Of a stretch of DNA of 34,960 bases, positions 1-8,415 are shown in pieces. Position numbers and translations under genes: made by a program. Under the pieces are notes generated by a model. The model was not told the origin of the DNA, ran no database searches, and saw only the letters and a list, made by a program, of their open reading frames with translations. Source of the stretch: Oscillibacter valericigenes (GTDB lineage Bacteria; Bacillota; Clostridia; Oscillospirales; Oscillospiraceae); NCBI RefSeq assembly GCF_016902445.1, contig NZ_JACSNX010000025.1, forward strand, positions 1 through 34,960, written 5' to 3'. The number at the start of each line of letters is the position of its first letter. Position 1 is the first letter of the stretch.

Positions 1-968
1 AATCGAACTCTGGGCAACCCCGCCCGCTTCAGCACCCGGTGGAGCATGTGGAGCACGCTGTCCGGTGAGATGGGTCCGCCGGTAGGCGAGGGGAATACCC
101 AGTGGCTGCTGCCGACTTTTTTCTTCTGCTCTTTCAGGACGGCTATCGTGTCCTTCGCCAGCGGCAGCGTCCGGTAGGCGTTCTTCGTCTTGAGCGGGGC
201 CTCCACGACCTCGCCGTTGATCCGGGCGATCTGCCGTTTCACCCGGAGGTTGCCATGTTCGAAATCGATGTCCTCCCACTTCAGGCCGAGTAGCTCACCC
301 CGCCGGAGACCAGTGGCCAGCTCAATGTAGTACATCTCGAACACGCCGCTATCTTTGGCTTCTCGCAGGAATGAGGCCAGTTGCTCCACCGGGAGAGTTT
401 TCATCTCCCGATGTTCCAGCTTCGGCAGGGCGCAGCCCTCTGTGGGATCGATGGAGATGATTTTCTGCTCCTTCGCCAGCTTCATGGCCGAGGCGATGAT
501 TTGATGGATGTTCCGCACGGTCTTGGGGCTTAGACCTTTGGCTTGGTGTTTGCTCTCGACTCTGTCAATTCTCCCGCTGGTCAACAGCTTCTTGTAGAGC
601 TTCTGTAACTCCAGAGAAGTGAGCTTTTCCAGCGGAATCTTGCCGATATTCGGTTTGATGTGGTTGTCGATGTATCCTCGATATGTCTGGTGGGAAGAGG
701 GCCTCACTTTGATCTTTGCGTAGTTTTCGTACCACTCGTCCATCCAGACGCCTACCGTGTATTTTCCGGTTTTGGTCACATCCAGGCTTTTGGTTTCCTC
801 GATGGCCGCTTTCAGCTTGGCCTTAGCCTCTGCCTGGGTCCTGCCCAGAACGTTTTTGTAGATAGGCTTGCCAGTTTCCGAGTCGCGCCCAGCGGTGTAG
901 CGCCCCTCCCAGCGACCGTCCTTCCTTTTTCTGATGTTGCCTTCGCCGTTGGCCCGTTTCTTTGCCAT
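1..968 (-). CDS. Tyrosine recombinase/integrase, copy 1 (C-terminus beyond window edge)
   Basis: Site-specific tyrosine recombinase of the phage/ICE integrase type. The visible 322 residues start MAKKRANGEGNIRKRKDG and match the complete copy at 9038-10189 almost residue for residue. They comprise the AP2-like arm-binding N-terminus (about 1-60), the SAM-like core-binding domain (about 70-165) and the first part of the catalytic domain, including the TGLRRGE box with catalytic Arg222. The window ends just before the HDLRH box, so His324, Arg327, His350 and Tyr360 (copy 2 numbering) cannot be checked. The ATG at 968 is preceded by AAGGAGG eight bases upstream. No frameshift is visible in the part present. 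It lies downstream of the DUF6809 gene on the same strand, each gene with its own copy of the same promoter box. Confidence 0.9.
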   Translation of the reverse strand, partial: MAKKRANGEGNIRKRKDGRWEGRYTAGRDSETGKPIYKNVLGRTQAEAKAKLKAAIEETKSLDVTKTGKYTVGVWMDEWYENYAKIKVRPSSHQTYRGYIDNHIKPNIGKIPLEKLTSLELQKLYKKLLTSGRIDRVESKHQAKGLSPKTVRNIHQIIASAMKLAKEQKIISIDPTEGCALPKLEHREMKTLPVEQLASFLREAKDSGVFEMYYIELATGLRRGELLGLKWEDIDFEHGNLRVKRQIARINGEVVEAPLKTKNAYRTLPLAKDTIAVLKEQKKKVGSSHWVFPSPTGGPISPDSVLHMLHRVLKRAGLPRVR

Positions 969-994
969 AGCATCCGCCTCCTTTGCAACGACAC

Positions 995-1025
995 AACATA
1001 CCACAGAGAACAGAAATAGCCAGGG
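995..1025 (-). promoter_or_regulatory. Putative promoter of integrase copy 1 (CCCCTGGCTATT box)
   Basis: On the minus strand an extended -10 (TGG TATGTT, 1000-995) lies 17 bases downstream of CTGGCT (1023-1018), part of a CCCCTGGCTATT box. The same arrangement stands before the DUF6809 gene and before integrase copy 2. The -35 match is weak, so either the extended -10 or an activator at the box would have to drive it. Confidence 0.45.
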
Positions 1026-1051
1026 GGAACGCCGATAGTTATCAGTTTGTT

Positions 1052-1074
1052 AAGAAAGAGCTGCCGGCGGCAGC
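1052..1074 (-). terminator. Rho-independent terminator of the DUF6809 gene
   Basis: Hairpin GCTGCC-GGC-GGCAGC at 1060-1074. On the minus strand it is followed by TCTTTCTT. It sits about 20 bases past the stop of the DUF6809 gene, and a longer relative occurs at 12988-13010. Confidence 0.6.
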
Positions 1075-1095
1075 CCTTTTTCTTTGAATAGCGTA

Positions 1096-1407
1096 TCAAA
1101 TTTTGACCTGGGGACACCTCATCTTTGCCCTCTCTGTGGCCCGTCTTTCATCCTCGTCCTCGAAGCAGTAGGGCTCCAGCTCCCCGGCAATCCCCATGCC
1201 CAGCCGAAAGCCGGCGATGAAGGATGTCAGGGAGGTTTCCTCCCGCAGTTCGTTCTCCAGATCCGCCAGCTGCAGCAGGGTCTCCTGGTCTTGCTGGCCT
1301 AACCTCGCTTTGATTTCTCTGTATGCCTGTTCCAATTCCTCCCGGGCTTTTTGAAGCTCCGGCTCTCGGCAGAACCGTGCGTGCAGGGCTTTCATGTAAT
1401 CGTGCAT
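1096..1407 (-). CDS. DUF6809-like small protein
   Basis: A 103-residue, charged, mostly helical protein with no signal peptide or membrane segment. The central part (about 20-60) is rich in Glu, Gln and Leu with a heptad-like look, followed by a conserved FIAGFRLGMGIAGELE stretch. This pattern fits the DUF6809 family of small Firmicute proteins, often seen near mobile elements; function unknown. The family name is from memory of its pattern. The ATG at 1407 has AAGGAGG seven bases upstream. A decayed second copy lies at 13026-13294, and both copies carry related terminator hairpins. It has the same CCCCTGGCTATT promoter box as the integrases, which suggests that it belongs to the same element. 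Confidence 0.7.
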   Translation of the reverse strand: MHDYMKALHARFCREPELQKAREELEQAYREIKARLGQQDQETLLQLADLENELREETSLTSFIAGFRLGMGIAGELEPYCFEDEDERRATERAKMRCPQVKI

Positions 1408-1432
1408 CGTGCCGCCTCCTTGTCAGCGACAC

Positions 1433-1465
1433 ACCATATCACGACTTCCCAGTAATAGCCAGGGG
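1433..1465 (-). promoter_or_regulatory. Putative promoter of the DUF6809 gene (CCCCTGGCTATT box)
   Basis: On the minus strand CTGGCT (1462-1457) is followed after 18 bases by TATGGT (1438-1433) with an upstream TGA extension. The layout matches the boxes at 995-1025 and 10215-10247. Confidence 0.45.
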
Positions 1466-1517
1466 ACCGGGCGGAAATTTTCAGAAAAGTAACAACTTGG
1501 CTGCCGGGTTGGAAACC

Positions 1518-1760
1518 TATCTTGTTTTCAGCGACGCATTTTTTGAAGGGGCTTTCGTGCCTCAATAGTCCAGGAACGCCCCAACAGCTCTTTGCGGCTC
1601 TAAGAAGACAGCCAAATTCTACAGAGAAAAGCGTCAATGCCACTATTTCATGTGCAGAACAACGCCCTTTCAAAACCCCGCAACTGCCCGCACTGCGGGC
1701 AGTTGTGAGCGAACCGGCGCCACAAAAGCGCCGGTTCTTTCTCCTGCTATATTTTCAACG
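1518..1760. repeat. Long dispersed repeat R1, left copy
   Basis: About 240 bases that recur, diverged, at 33327-33610 in the same orientation. Shared blocks include TATCTTGTTTTCAGCGACG, TTTTTTGAAGGGGC, CCAAATTCT-like text, CGCCCTTTCAAAA and CTCCTGCTATA. Both copies contain GC-rich inverted repeats (here AACTGCCCGCA and its reverse complement, and ACCGGCGCC/GGCGCCGGT-like arms). Open frames occur on both strands, but none resembles a known protein and the two copies do not preserve one frame cleanly, so I treat it as non-coding element sequence. Confidence 0.65.
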
Positions 1761-1892
1761 GGTAGGTTCACCCTCGATTTGGGGGTGGAAGCGTGCTCCG
1801 GCAGCAGTTGCGGACTTCCGCACACGGGCCCGACAAGGGCTACAAACTTGCTTCGGTGGGCACGGATGCCTGCCCGCCCCCACTCGCCCGAC

Positions 1893-2150
1893 ACAACGGC
1901 TCACAGGGCCAAACGGGGGGATTTTTCCGCCTTCCGTGAGACGGCCGTTCTCTTTGTCAACGGCGTCGTAATCCCGGCATGGAGTAAACTTTGCATTTCT
2001 TCTCTCTGCCCTCCGGCCCTTTAGCCGCCCAAAGTGGGTCCGGGCTTCTGCCCGGAGCTGCGCCCGGCGTATAGCCGGCCGCGATGCTTGCCCCACCCGA
2101 GGGTGGGTAAAACCGTCTCTCCAGCCGTTTGCTGCCGACGGTCCCAGTTA
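1893..2150. repeat. Long dispersed repeat R2, left copy
   Basis: Diverged counterpart of 34512-34720 in the same orientation. Shared text includes CGGCTCAC-GGCCAAAC, the CTTCTCTCTG-CCTCCGGCCC block, CCAAAGTGGGT and CCGTTTG-TGCCGACGG-like text. The GC-rich stem-like stretches at 2035-2090 could form hairpins. The interval 1761-1892 and the stretch 2151-2335 hold nothing I recognise. R1 and R2 stand in the same order at both ends of the window, so they probably belong to one ancestral element. Confidence 0.55.
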
Positions 2151-2335
2151 ATCTATCGCACCGCAGCGAGACGCAGCAATTTCATTTTCCCTGCTTATTC
2201 TTTTACCCTTTGAAAAAGGGCCAGGAGGGAAATCCTCCGTTCCAAAACAATGGGGAACAACCGCCCAAATCCGGCCTGTACCCGCTGGGAGGGGGCAGGG
2301 ACTCTGTCCTACCCCGAAGGGGGCCACACAGCGGC

Positions 2336-2800
2336 TTACAGGCGGTCATGCGGGGCTTTCCAGCTCCCTCCAGTGCTTCGCCACATGCGGCGCTCTGCAG
2401 CCAACTCATACTTTTTCAACTGCCAGATGTGCTTGCGCACCGTATGTTCGTTCATGCCCACTGCCTCGCCGATGGTTTGGATGCTGAACCAGCACTGGTG
2501 GGCCTTTTGACTTTCGCATCGCCGCGGGAAACTGTACACCGACAGTTTGCCTGCATTGAGTCCCAGGAGAAACCCTTTATTGGGCAGAGAGAAAAAATCC
2601 CTTGTCCACTGTGCTTGCTGTGCCTCGGCGTACTTACGGATGGACAGGCCCTCCACGAACCACTCCTGGAAATAGTCTTTGTACGCAACCAGCACCGTTT
2701 TCAAGACGTTGTCCAGAAACTGCAGGTCCTCCTTCCGCTTGACGAAATTGCTTCCGGCGATGCCGGCGAAATGCAGAGGAGCCTGCGGATATCCATGGGG
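2336..2800 (-). pseudogene. Decayed HTH / replication-initiator-like protein
   Basis: An open minus-strand frame of about 155 codons without a convincing start. It enters from a TGA at 2803-2801, and the only usable start nearby is a TTG at 2704 with no clear ribosome binding site. The C-terminal half has a winged-helix signature, FSIQTIGEAVGMNEHTVRKH, like the N-terminal domain of RepA-type initiators and related HTH proteins of Clostridial mobile elements. The first half (FVKRKEDLQFLDNVLKTV) looks like another, sigma-factor-like element protein, so this may be two fused remnants. Last residues (about 2336-2400) do not look conserved. Best read as plasmid/ICE debris. Confidence 0.45.
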
Positions 2801-2849
2801 TCACATTCACACTCGAAATTGTAAATTACGTGTAAAACAGCAATTAAAA

Positions 2850-2899
2850 TTGTGCAAAATATCCAAATTTTGAGCAATTATTCACAATTTGTTCATATT
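2850..2899 (+). promoter_or_regulatory. Operon 1 promoter with overlapping operator-like inverted repeat
   Basis: An AT-rich segment before operon 1 contains the inverted repeat TTGTGCAAAAT (2850-2860), six bases, then ATTTTGAGCAA (2867-2877); one mismatch in 11 pairs. Its right arm overlaps a possible -35 (TTGAGC, 2870-2875), followed after 18 bases by a possible -10 (CATATT, 2894-2899). An operator over the -35 suggests repression. The TGTGCAA core recurs upstream of operon 2. Confidence 0.4.
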
Positions 2900-2938
2900 T
2901 TTGCGTGGGATGGATGTTACCATGAGGGGGCAAAAATC

Positions 2939-4039
2939 ATGGATAAGAAAGGATATGGAATGATGAAAAAACTGTGGTGTTTGCTTTTGTGCGCGATGTT
3001 CGTGCTAACAGGATGTTCTTCCAACACGACCGGAACGGCCGATTCGGAGACAGAGACCAATCAGACGGCCGACGTGGAAGAGGAAGGCCCCAGCATGGAG
3101 GAACAGGCAGCTGAGCCGCTGACTGTCTACCTGAACGACTTTGATTCGGTGATCCCCGACCTTTTCAAGGAAAAGACCGGTTACGATGTGGAAGTTGTTG
3201 TGGGCAACGGCGCCGAGACCATGTCCCGGATCGAAGCGGAAAAATCCAACCCCCAGTGGGACGTGGTGTGGATGGACTCTATGTATGACATCTACAACCT
3301 GGATCTGGGCAGCCAGTTGATGACCGACGTGGAGATTGAAAACGCCAGCGGGCTCACGCCTGAGTTCAGCGCGCTGGTCCCCGATGACAAGTGCTTCTAT
3401 CCCACCGGAGCACATTCCGCCGGTGTCCTGGTGTACCGCAATGACGTGTGGAGCGAGGAGGACGCCCCCAAGTCTTACGCCGATCTGACCGACCCGAAGT
3501 ATGCGGGTGCGGTTGCCATGGCCGACCCCGGCGTCGCCGCGCCGGCCTATCCTCTGGCGGCTTACTTCATGGATACCCTGGGCATGGAGGGCGGCCAGGA
3601 GTTCTTTACCATGCTGTTTGAGCAGGGCCTGAAGGTCTATCCCAAGAACCCGCAGGTGGTGGAGGCCCTGGCCTCCGGCGAGGCCACCATCGCCATGTTG
3701 CAGGAATCCAACGCCTATGCCATGATCGCCGACGGCGAGCCCATCACCATTGTGTGGCCCGAGGAGGGCGCGGCTGCCTCTACCCGTGTTGCTGCCATCT
3801 GCAAGTCTACCGACCAGCCCGACATTGCGAAGGCGTTTGTTGAATTCCTTCTCGATCCCGAGGTCCAGCAGGAGCTCATCGATACCGGTGACGAGGCGTA
3901 CTTTACCCCCTCCGTGGAGGGTGTGACCGCAAAGCCGGACCGTGAGCCCAACCCCACCCTGGTGGCGGCAGATGTCCAGTTTGGCGCCGAGAACGAAGCG
4001 GACATCAAGGCCTGGTTCGCTGATTATTCTGCACAGTGA
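2939..4039 (+). CDS. ABC transporter substrate-binding lipoprotein, operon 1
   Basis: Extracellular solute-binding protein of the Fe3+/polyamine/2-aminoethylphosphonate-type family, anchored in the membrane as a lipoprotein. The signal peptide KKLWCLLLCAMFVLTGC ends in a lipobox (LTGC). It is followed by an acidic Ser/Thr/Glu linker and a two-lobed binding domain with blocks such as WDVVWMDSMYD and PTGAHSAGVLVYRND. Length (366 residues from this start) is normal for the family. ATG 2939 has GAGGGGG upstream; ATGs at 2960 and 2963 with AAAGGA give a more standard MKKLW start and are equally possible. Its stop overlaps the permease start by one base (TGATG). The substrate cannot be named: the family binds Fe3+, thiamine, polyamines, phosphonates and sugar phosphates. 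Confidence 0.88.
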   Translation: MDKKGYGMMKKLWCLLLCAMFVLTGCSSNTTGTADSETETNQTADVEEEGPSMEEQAAEPLTVYLNDFDSVIPDLFKEKTGYDVEVVVGNGAETMSRIEAEKSNPQWDVVWMDSMYDIYNLDLGSQLMTDVEIENASGLTPEFSALVPDDKCFYPTGAHSAGVLVYRNDVWSEEDAPKSYADLTDPKYAGAVAMADPGVAAPAYPLAAYFMDTLGMEGGQEFFTMLFEQGLKVYPKNPQVVEALASGEATIAMLQESNAYAMIADGEPITIVWPEEGAAASTRVAAICKSTDQPDIAKAFVEFLLDPEVQQELIDTGDEAYFTPSVEGVTAKPDREPNPTLVAADVQFGAENEADIKAWFADYSAQ

Positions 4040-5718
4040 TGAAAAACAGTGAATCGCGGATCAGCAACGGAGTTTTTGCGATTTTATTCATATTAGTACT
4101 GCTGCCTTTGGCAGCAGTACTTTTTCAAATCGTCTGCCCCGGTTTGGAGATCAGCAAATTCTCCCTGGAAAATATATCGATCCTTGGGGACATCTTTACC
4201 AGGCCCCTCTGGAGAAAAGCTCTCTTCAACTCTTTGGCTCTGGCGGGAGGCACCACGGTCTGCGGACTGATCGTTGCCGCTTTCCTGGCGTGGGTCCGGG
4301 TAAAGTATCAGTTCAAGGGCGCAAAGATGCTGGATCTTGCCGCCTGGGCCCTGATGATCATACCGAGTTTTATCCTGGCTCAGGGCTGGGTCTATTTCGC
4401 CTCCGGAAACGGCGTGGCAAAAGCCTGGCTGGGCCTTGACTGGATGAGCGGATTTGTGTTCTCCTATCCCGGCCTTGTGACCGTCATGACCCTGTGCAAG
4501 TGGCCCATGGCCTATATCACCATCAGGACCGCCCTGGAATGGGAGCCGGTCCGTCTCATGCATGCGGCAAGGATGAACGGCGCCTCCGGCTTTCAGGTAT
4601 GGAGGGACATCCAGCTTCCGCTGATGCTGCCCGCCCTGTGCTCGGCGGCCATGCTCATCTTTATGGATACGGTGGGCGACTACGGTTTGTCCTCCACGAT
4701 CACCGCGGTCTACTCCTATCCCACGCTGCCGTACACGATTTACTCGGCCATCTGTACATCTCCCGCGCGGTTCGATATGGCCGGCGTGCTGTCTCTGTGC
4801 CTGATGCTGCTCATCGTGCTGGCCATGTTCATCCAGTACAAGGCGCTGGGAGCGAAGCGATTTGACTTTCTGGACAACGGTACGCAGCAGGCGGTGCCCC
4901 AGCGCCTGAGCCGGGGCAGGAACGTCTGCCTCAGCGCCGTGGTCTGGATCTTTGTCCTGATCTCCATTGGCATCCCCGCCGTCTCCAGCCTGGTCATGTC
5001 CTTCTCCAGCGCCATCAGCCTCACCAAGTTCACCTTCACGCTGGAAAACTACAAGAATATCCTCTCCGCCGACAGCACCCTGCTGGTGGGAATCGCCCAC
5101 TCCCTGGGGCTGGCGGTGATCGCGGCGGTGATCGGGCTGGTGATCGCGTTCTGCTGCGCCTACGTCTTGACCTACGCCAAGACGCCGCTGAAGAAGGCCA
5201 TTGATATGACCACGCTTGTGGCGATGGCCGTCCCCGGGATCGTGCTGGGTGTCGGATACATCTTTGTGTGGAACCAGAAATGGCTGGTCCCCATCGGACT
5301 GCACCTGTACGGAACGCCCGCGATCCTGGTGCTGGCAGTGGTGGCGGCAGCGATCCCGCTGATCAATCGAATCCTGGTGGCCGGCATGGCAAAAATCCCC
5401 GAATCGCTGTTGATCGCGGCGGAAATGCAGGGGGCGGGATTCTTTACGAAGATCAAAACGATCCTTCTGCCCCTTCTGCACAACAGCTCTGTGTCAGCGG
5501 TGCTGTCCGCGTTTGGCGGAAGCATCTTCAATCTTGCCATCACGACGATTTTGTATCCGCCCAACTGGGAGACATTACCGGTGTGGATCTCCGACTCGTA
5601 TAACGATCTGAAATTCGGCGATGCCGCTGCGGCGACCATCGTCAGCGGCGTCTGCATCATTACGATCATGGCGCTGCTGGAAAGACTTCTCAATATGAGA
5701 AAAGCAAGGAAGGGGTGA
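4039..5718 (+). CDS. Double-length ABC permease (FbpB/ThiP type), operon 1
   Basis: Inner-membrane permease of 559 residues with two fused BPD_transp_1 units, the layout seen in Fe3+ (FbpB/AfuB) and thiamine (ThiP) importers. Each half carries an EAA-type loop that contacts the ATPase: around ARMNGASGFQVWRDIQLPL in the first and AAEMQGAGFFTKIKTILLPL in the second. Many hydrophobic helices flank them, beginning with the one after SNGVFAILFILVLLPLAAVL. I chose ATG 4039 over GTG 4036 because it overlaps the lipoprotein stop by one base, a usual coupled start. The gene is followed 10 bases later by its ATPase. Confidence 0.88.
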   Translation: MKNSESRISNGVFAILFILVLLPLAAVLFQIVCPGLEISKFSLENISILGDIFTRPLWRKALFNSLALAGGTTVCGLIVAAFLAWVRVKYQFKGAKMLDLAAWALMIIPSFILAQGWVYFASGNGVAKAWLGLDWMSGFVFSYPGLVTVMTLCKWPMAYITIRTALEWEPVRLMHAARMNGASGFQVWRDIQLPLMLPALCSAAMLIFMDTVGDYGLSSTITAVYSYPTLPYTIYSAICTSPARFDMAGVLSLCLMLLIVLAMFIQYKALGAKRFDFLDNGTQQAVPQRLSRGRNVCLSAVVWIFVLISIGIPAVSSLVMSFSSAISLTKFTFTLENYKNILSADSTLLVGIAHSLGLAVIAAVIGLVIAFCCAYVLTYAKTPLKKAIDMTTLVAMAVPGIVLGVGYIFVWNQKWLVPIGLHLYGTPAILVLAVVAAAIPLINRILVAGMAKIPESLLIAAEMQGAGFFTKIKTILLPLLHNSSVSAVLSAFGGSIFNLAITTILYPPNWETLPVWISDSYNDLKFGDAAAATIVSGVCIITIMALLERLLNMRKARKG

Positions 5719-5728
5719 CCAGGATTAT

Positions 5729-6793
5729 ATGGAAACGATCCTAAAACTCGATCAAATTCATAAAAACTACGGAAAAAAAGAAGTCCTGAAGGGTGTTTCC
5801 CTGGATGTCCAGAAAGGAGAGATCATCTCTGTGCTGGGCCCCTCCGGCTGCGGGAAGTCTACACTTTTGAACATCATCGCTGGGATTCTTCCCATCAACA
5901 GCGGGCATGTTCTGCTGAACGGTGTGGAAGTCACTTCCCCCAACAAAATCGTCCCCATCGAAAAAAGAGATCTGAATATGGTGTTCCAGGACTTCGCTCT
6001 GTGGCCCCATATGACCGCCAGGGAAAATATCCTGTACGGCCTGAAGCTCAGAAAAGCCACCAGACAGGAACAGGAGGAGAACCTGCAGAAAATGGTGGAT
6101 TTGCTCCACCTCAACGGCCTGATGGACCAATATCCGGCGGAACTGTCCGGTGGGCAACAGCAGCGGGTGGCGATCGCCAGAGCTCTCATCATGTCTCCTT
6201 CCATCATCCTGTTGGATGAACCGCTGTGCAACCTGGATGTCCAGCTGCGCATTGAAATGCGCACCGAAATGGCGCAGATCTTTCGAGAGCTGAAGACAAC
6301 AGTTTTCCATGTGACCCATGATCCATCTGAGGCGTTTGCCATGGCCGACCAGATCGTTGTCATGAACGACGGGAAAATCGACCAGATCGCAACACCGGAG
6401 GCATGCTACCGGCGGCCGGCCACAGCGGTGGTCGCCGGCCTGCTGGGCGCGGGCAATCATATCAGCGGCAGTGCGGGCAAAAGCGACGGCGAATATACAG
6501 AGGCACGCATCGCAGGCACTCAGGTGAGAGCACTGAACTTTGCATCCGGCAGCAGTTTGTCTTTATATTTCAGGGCAGAAGACGCTGCATACAGCGACAC
6601 GGAACGGCCCAACAGCATTCCAGTCCAGGTCGTGATGCCTACATTTGAAGGCGGAATATACCGTATGAAGGCCAAAACACAGGATAGCGAGGAGGTCACG
6701 TTTCTGCACACATCCAATCTGAACAAAGGCCAGAAGGGGTATCTTTCCATCGAGCCCGATCAATTATACGCATATGACCGAACTGGAGCTTAA
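5729..6793 (+). CDS. ABC transporter ATPase, operon 1
   Basis: Cytoplasmic ATPase of 354 residues that powers the operon 1 importer. Motifs: Walker A GPSGCGKST (37-45), Q-loop VFQDF (about 85-89), signature LSGGQQQR (139-146), Walker B IILLDEP (159-165), D-loop NLD and H-loop His197 (FHVTHD). The region after about 240 is consistent with the TOBE regulatory domain of the FbpC/PotA group. It lies 10 bases after the permease. The MBL gene starts inside its last codons (20-base overlap), indicating one transcript and coupled translation. Confidence 0.9.
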   Translation: METILKLDQIHKNYGKKEVLKGVSLDVQKGEIISVLGPSGCGKSTLLNIIAGILPINSGHVLLNGVEVTSPNKIVPIEKRDLNMVFQDFALWPHMTARENILYGLKLRKATRQEQEENLQKMVDLLHLNGLMDQYPAELSGGQQQRVAIARALIMSPSIILLDEPLCNLDVQLRIEMRTEMAQIFRELKTTVFHVTHDPSEAFAMADQIVVMNDGKIDQIATPEACYRRPATAVVAGLLGAGNHISGSAGKSDGEYTEARIAGTQVRALNFASGSSLSLYFRAEDAAYSDTERPNSIPVQVVMPTFEGGIYRMKAKTQDSEEVTFLHTSNLNKGQKGYLSIEPDQLYAYDRTGA

Positions 6794-7847
6794 AGGCGGC
6801 TACGGGGAGCATGGCAGGAGCTGTTTCCTGCTGAAACAGGAGAACGGGCGCTCTTTGATGTTTGACTGCGGCATCTTGGATACCGATGCCCTTCCGTATC
6901 CCAACATCACCCCGGACGAGGCCCGGCAAATCAATTACCTGTTTTTGTCCCACGCCCACAAGGATCACACGGGTGCGGTGCCATACCTGCTCCAACTGGG
7001 CTTTCAGGGCGTCATCGCGGCCAGCCCGGAGACCATCCGCCATATCGGCCTGCGCTATGACAAAATCAGGGAATTGGATATCTCCCCCCAAAGCGGCACG
7101 GATTTTGAGGGCTTCCAGGTGATTACCGGAAGCAGCGGACACTGCCCTGGCAGCCTGTGGTTTTACGTGTGCTTCGAAAGCGGGTACAAATTCTTCTATT
7201 CCGGAGATTTTCAGCCGGATCCTCTGGCCTATCCAGTGGATCTGCCCAAGGACCTGCATGCGGATGTAGCGATCCTTGATATGGCGCACGATACGATCCT
7301 GGATACGGCGCCTCTTCTGAGAAATCGTCTCTCGGGAAAGGTGCGGGAATACCTGGCCCGCGGCAAACGGATCATACTGCCGGTTCAGGCCTTCGGCCGG
7401 GGTGTGGAAATCCTGTATCTTCTATACAAGACCTGCGCCGGCCATAAGATATGGCTGGATCAGAACATGAAAGTCATAACGGACAGGATCCTAACCGGCT
7501 CATCTGTGAAAGAAGATCGGAGGCGGGAATTGACGGATTTCTATCCCGCAGTGAAACAGAATTCCATCGACAATGCGGACATCGTGATAATAGGAGACAC
7601 CCATCTGGAGCGTCCCGAAAATCAAGCGCTTGTCCGTGCGCTGCTGGAAAAAGACGCAGTCATCATCGGCACCGGCCGGAGAAAAGACGGTTCTTTCATG
7701 GCCTCAATGTATGATGAGGGTCAGGCCATTCGGCTTCCATTCCCCCACCACTCCAGCCGGAAAGACGCACGTTTCCTGAGTGAAAGCAACTGCTTTCAGA
7801 CTGTATTGCCGTTCCATTCCAATGTGAAGGAAGTCTGGAACGGCTGA
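6774..7847 (+). CDS. MBL-fold hydrolase with beta-CASP-like region, last gene of operon 1
   Basis: Metallo-beta-lactamase-fold protein of 357 residues. The metal ligands are present: HAHKDH (His60, His62, Asp64, His65), His123 in SGHCPGS and Asp145 in YSGDF. The second half contains ILPVQAFGRGVEILYLL (201-217), typical of beta-CASP proteins, then candidate motif B histidines in PHHSSRKD (325-326) and a motif C-like His348 in LPFHSN. Known beta-CASP members are mostly RNases (RNase J, CPSF73-like). At 357 residues it is shorter than RNase J and lacks its C-terminal domain. Position as the coupled last gene of an importer operon suggests that it acts on imported material or on RNA of the operon, but neither is proven. 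No signal peptide, so cytoplasmic. Confidence 0.8.
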   Translation: MTELELKGGYGEHGRSCFLLKQENGRSLMFDCGILDTDALPYPNITPDEARQINYLFLSHAHKDHTGAVPYLLQLGFQGVIAASPETIRHIGLRYDKIRELDISPQSGTDFEGFQVITGSSGHCPGSLWFYVCFESGYKFFYSGDFQPDPLAYPVDLPKDLHADVAILDMAHDTILDTAPLLRNRLSGKVREYLARGKRIILPVQAFGRGVEILYLLYKTCAGHKIWLDQNMKVITDRILTGSSVKEDRRRELTDFYPAVKQNSIDNADIVIIGDTHLERPENQALVRALLEKDAVIIGTGRRKDGSFMASMYDEGQAIRLPFPHHSSRKDARFLSESNCFQTVLPFHSNVKEVWNG

Positions 7848-7872
7848 TCAATAAAGGTTCGGCGTCAAATGA

Positions 7873-7917
7873 AAAGTCGGTTGGGATTGCTGCACAGGCG
7901 ATCCCAACCGACTTTTT
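7873..7917 (+). terminator. Rho-independent terminator of operon 1
   Basis: Long stem AAAGTCGGTTGGGAT paired with ATCCCAACCGACTTT, short loop, then TTTTT. It lies 25 bases after the MBL stop and is strong enough to end the operon. Confidence 0.9.
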
Positions 7918-8086
7918 GTATTGCGGATGGGGCGGTAAAATCCGGTGGAACTGCAGGAAGAAGGCTTATGGCATGAGCGAAAAGCGTACAAATTTTTTCT
8001 CACCTCTTTGTCAACACCGTATCAAAAACATCCCCGGAAAACCTGGATCAAGGGAAAATATCAGCGGTTCCGCTGGAGCGTTGGAG

Positions 8087-8115
8087 TTGATAATTTCCTC
8101 TGTGTATGGTACTCT
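8087..8115 (+). promoter_or_regulatory. Putative promoter of the DUF4160 pair
   Basis: TTGATA (8087-8092), 17 bases, then TACTCT (8110-8115) preceded by TGG as an extended -10. It is correctly placed about 30 bases upstream of the start at 8143. Confidence 0.45.
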
Positions 8116-8142
8116 ACAGGCAGGAAAGGATGGTGCTGTCCC

Positions 8143-8415
8143 ATGATGTATCCCTTTTTGCAGATCGACGGCGATACGGAAATTGTCCATTCCGATACGC
8201 TCCCCAATGGCGAGGTCAAGGTGTATATTGAAAAGCCGGATGCCAAAGACGGATTTCATCACGCCTCCTGCTTTCTCCCGGCGTACCGCTGGGAGGACAT
8301 CTGCGGCTTTACCCCTGAGGAAATTGCCCGGTATCAGGAAGTAATTGAATCGACCGCCCACTTGATTTTGGAGTTTGCTCGGCAGGGAGGCTTTGAGAAT
8401 GCCTCAGGTCTTTAA
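8143..8415 (+). CDS. Small protein paired with DUF4160 protein
   Basis: A 90-residue soluble protein starting MMYPFLQIDGDTEIVHSD. I do not recognise the family with certainty. The first half appears beta-rich (QIDGDTEIVHSDTLPNGEVKV) and the second helical (TPEEIARYQEVIESTAHLI). ATG 8143 was chosen because an AGGAAAGGA stretch precedes it and a promoter-like pair lies just upstream; an in-frame extension to 7945 lacks a ribosome binding site and looks random. It overlaps the DUF4160 gene by 17 bases. DUF4160 genes usually travel with a small DUF2442-type partner, and this gene occupies that place with a different sequence. Confidence 0.65.
   Translation: MMYPFLQIDGDTEIVHSDTLPNGEVKVYIEKPDAKDGFHHASCFLPAYRWEDICGFTPEEIARYQEVIESTAHLILEFARQGGFENASGL

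Noticed and set aside
4093..5481. 462-residue minus-strand open frame
   Set aside because: Antisense shadow of the operon 1 permease, rich in Asp, Gln and His, with no recognisable domain or ribosome binding site.
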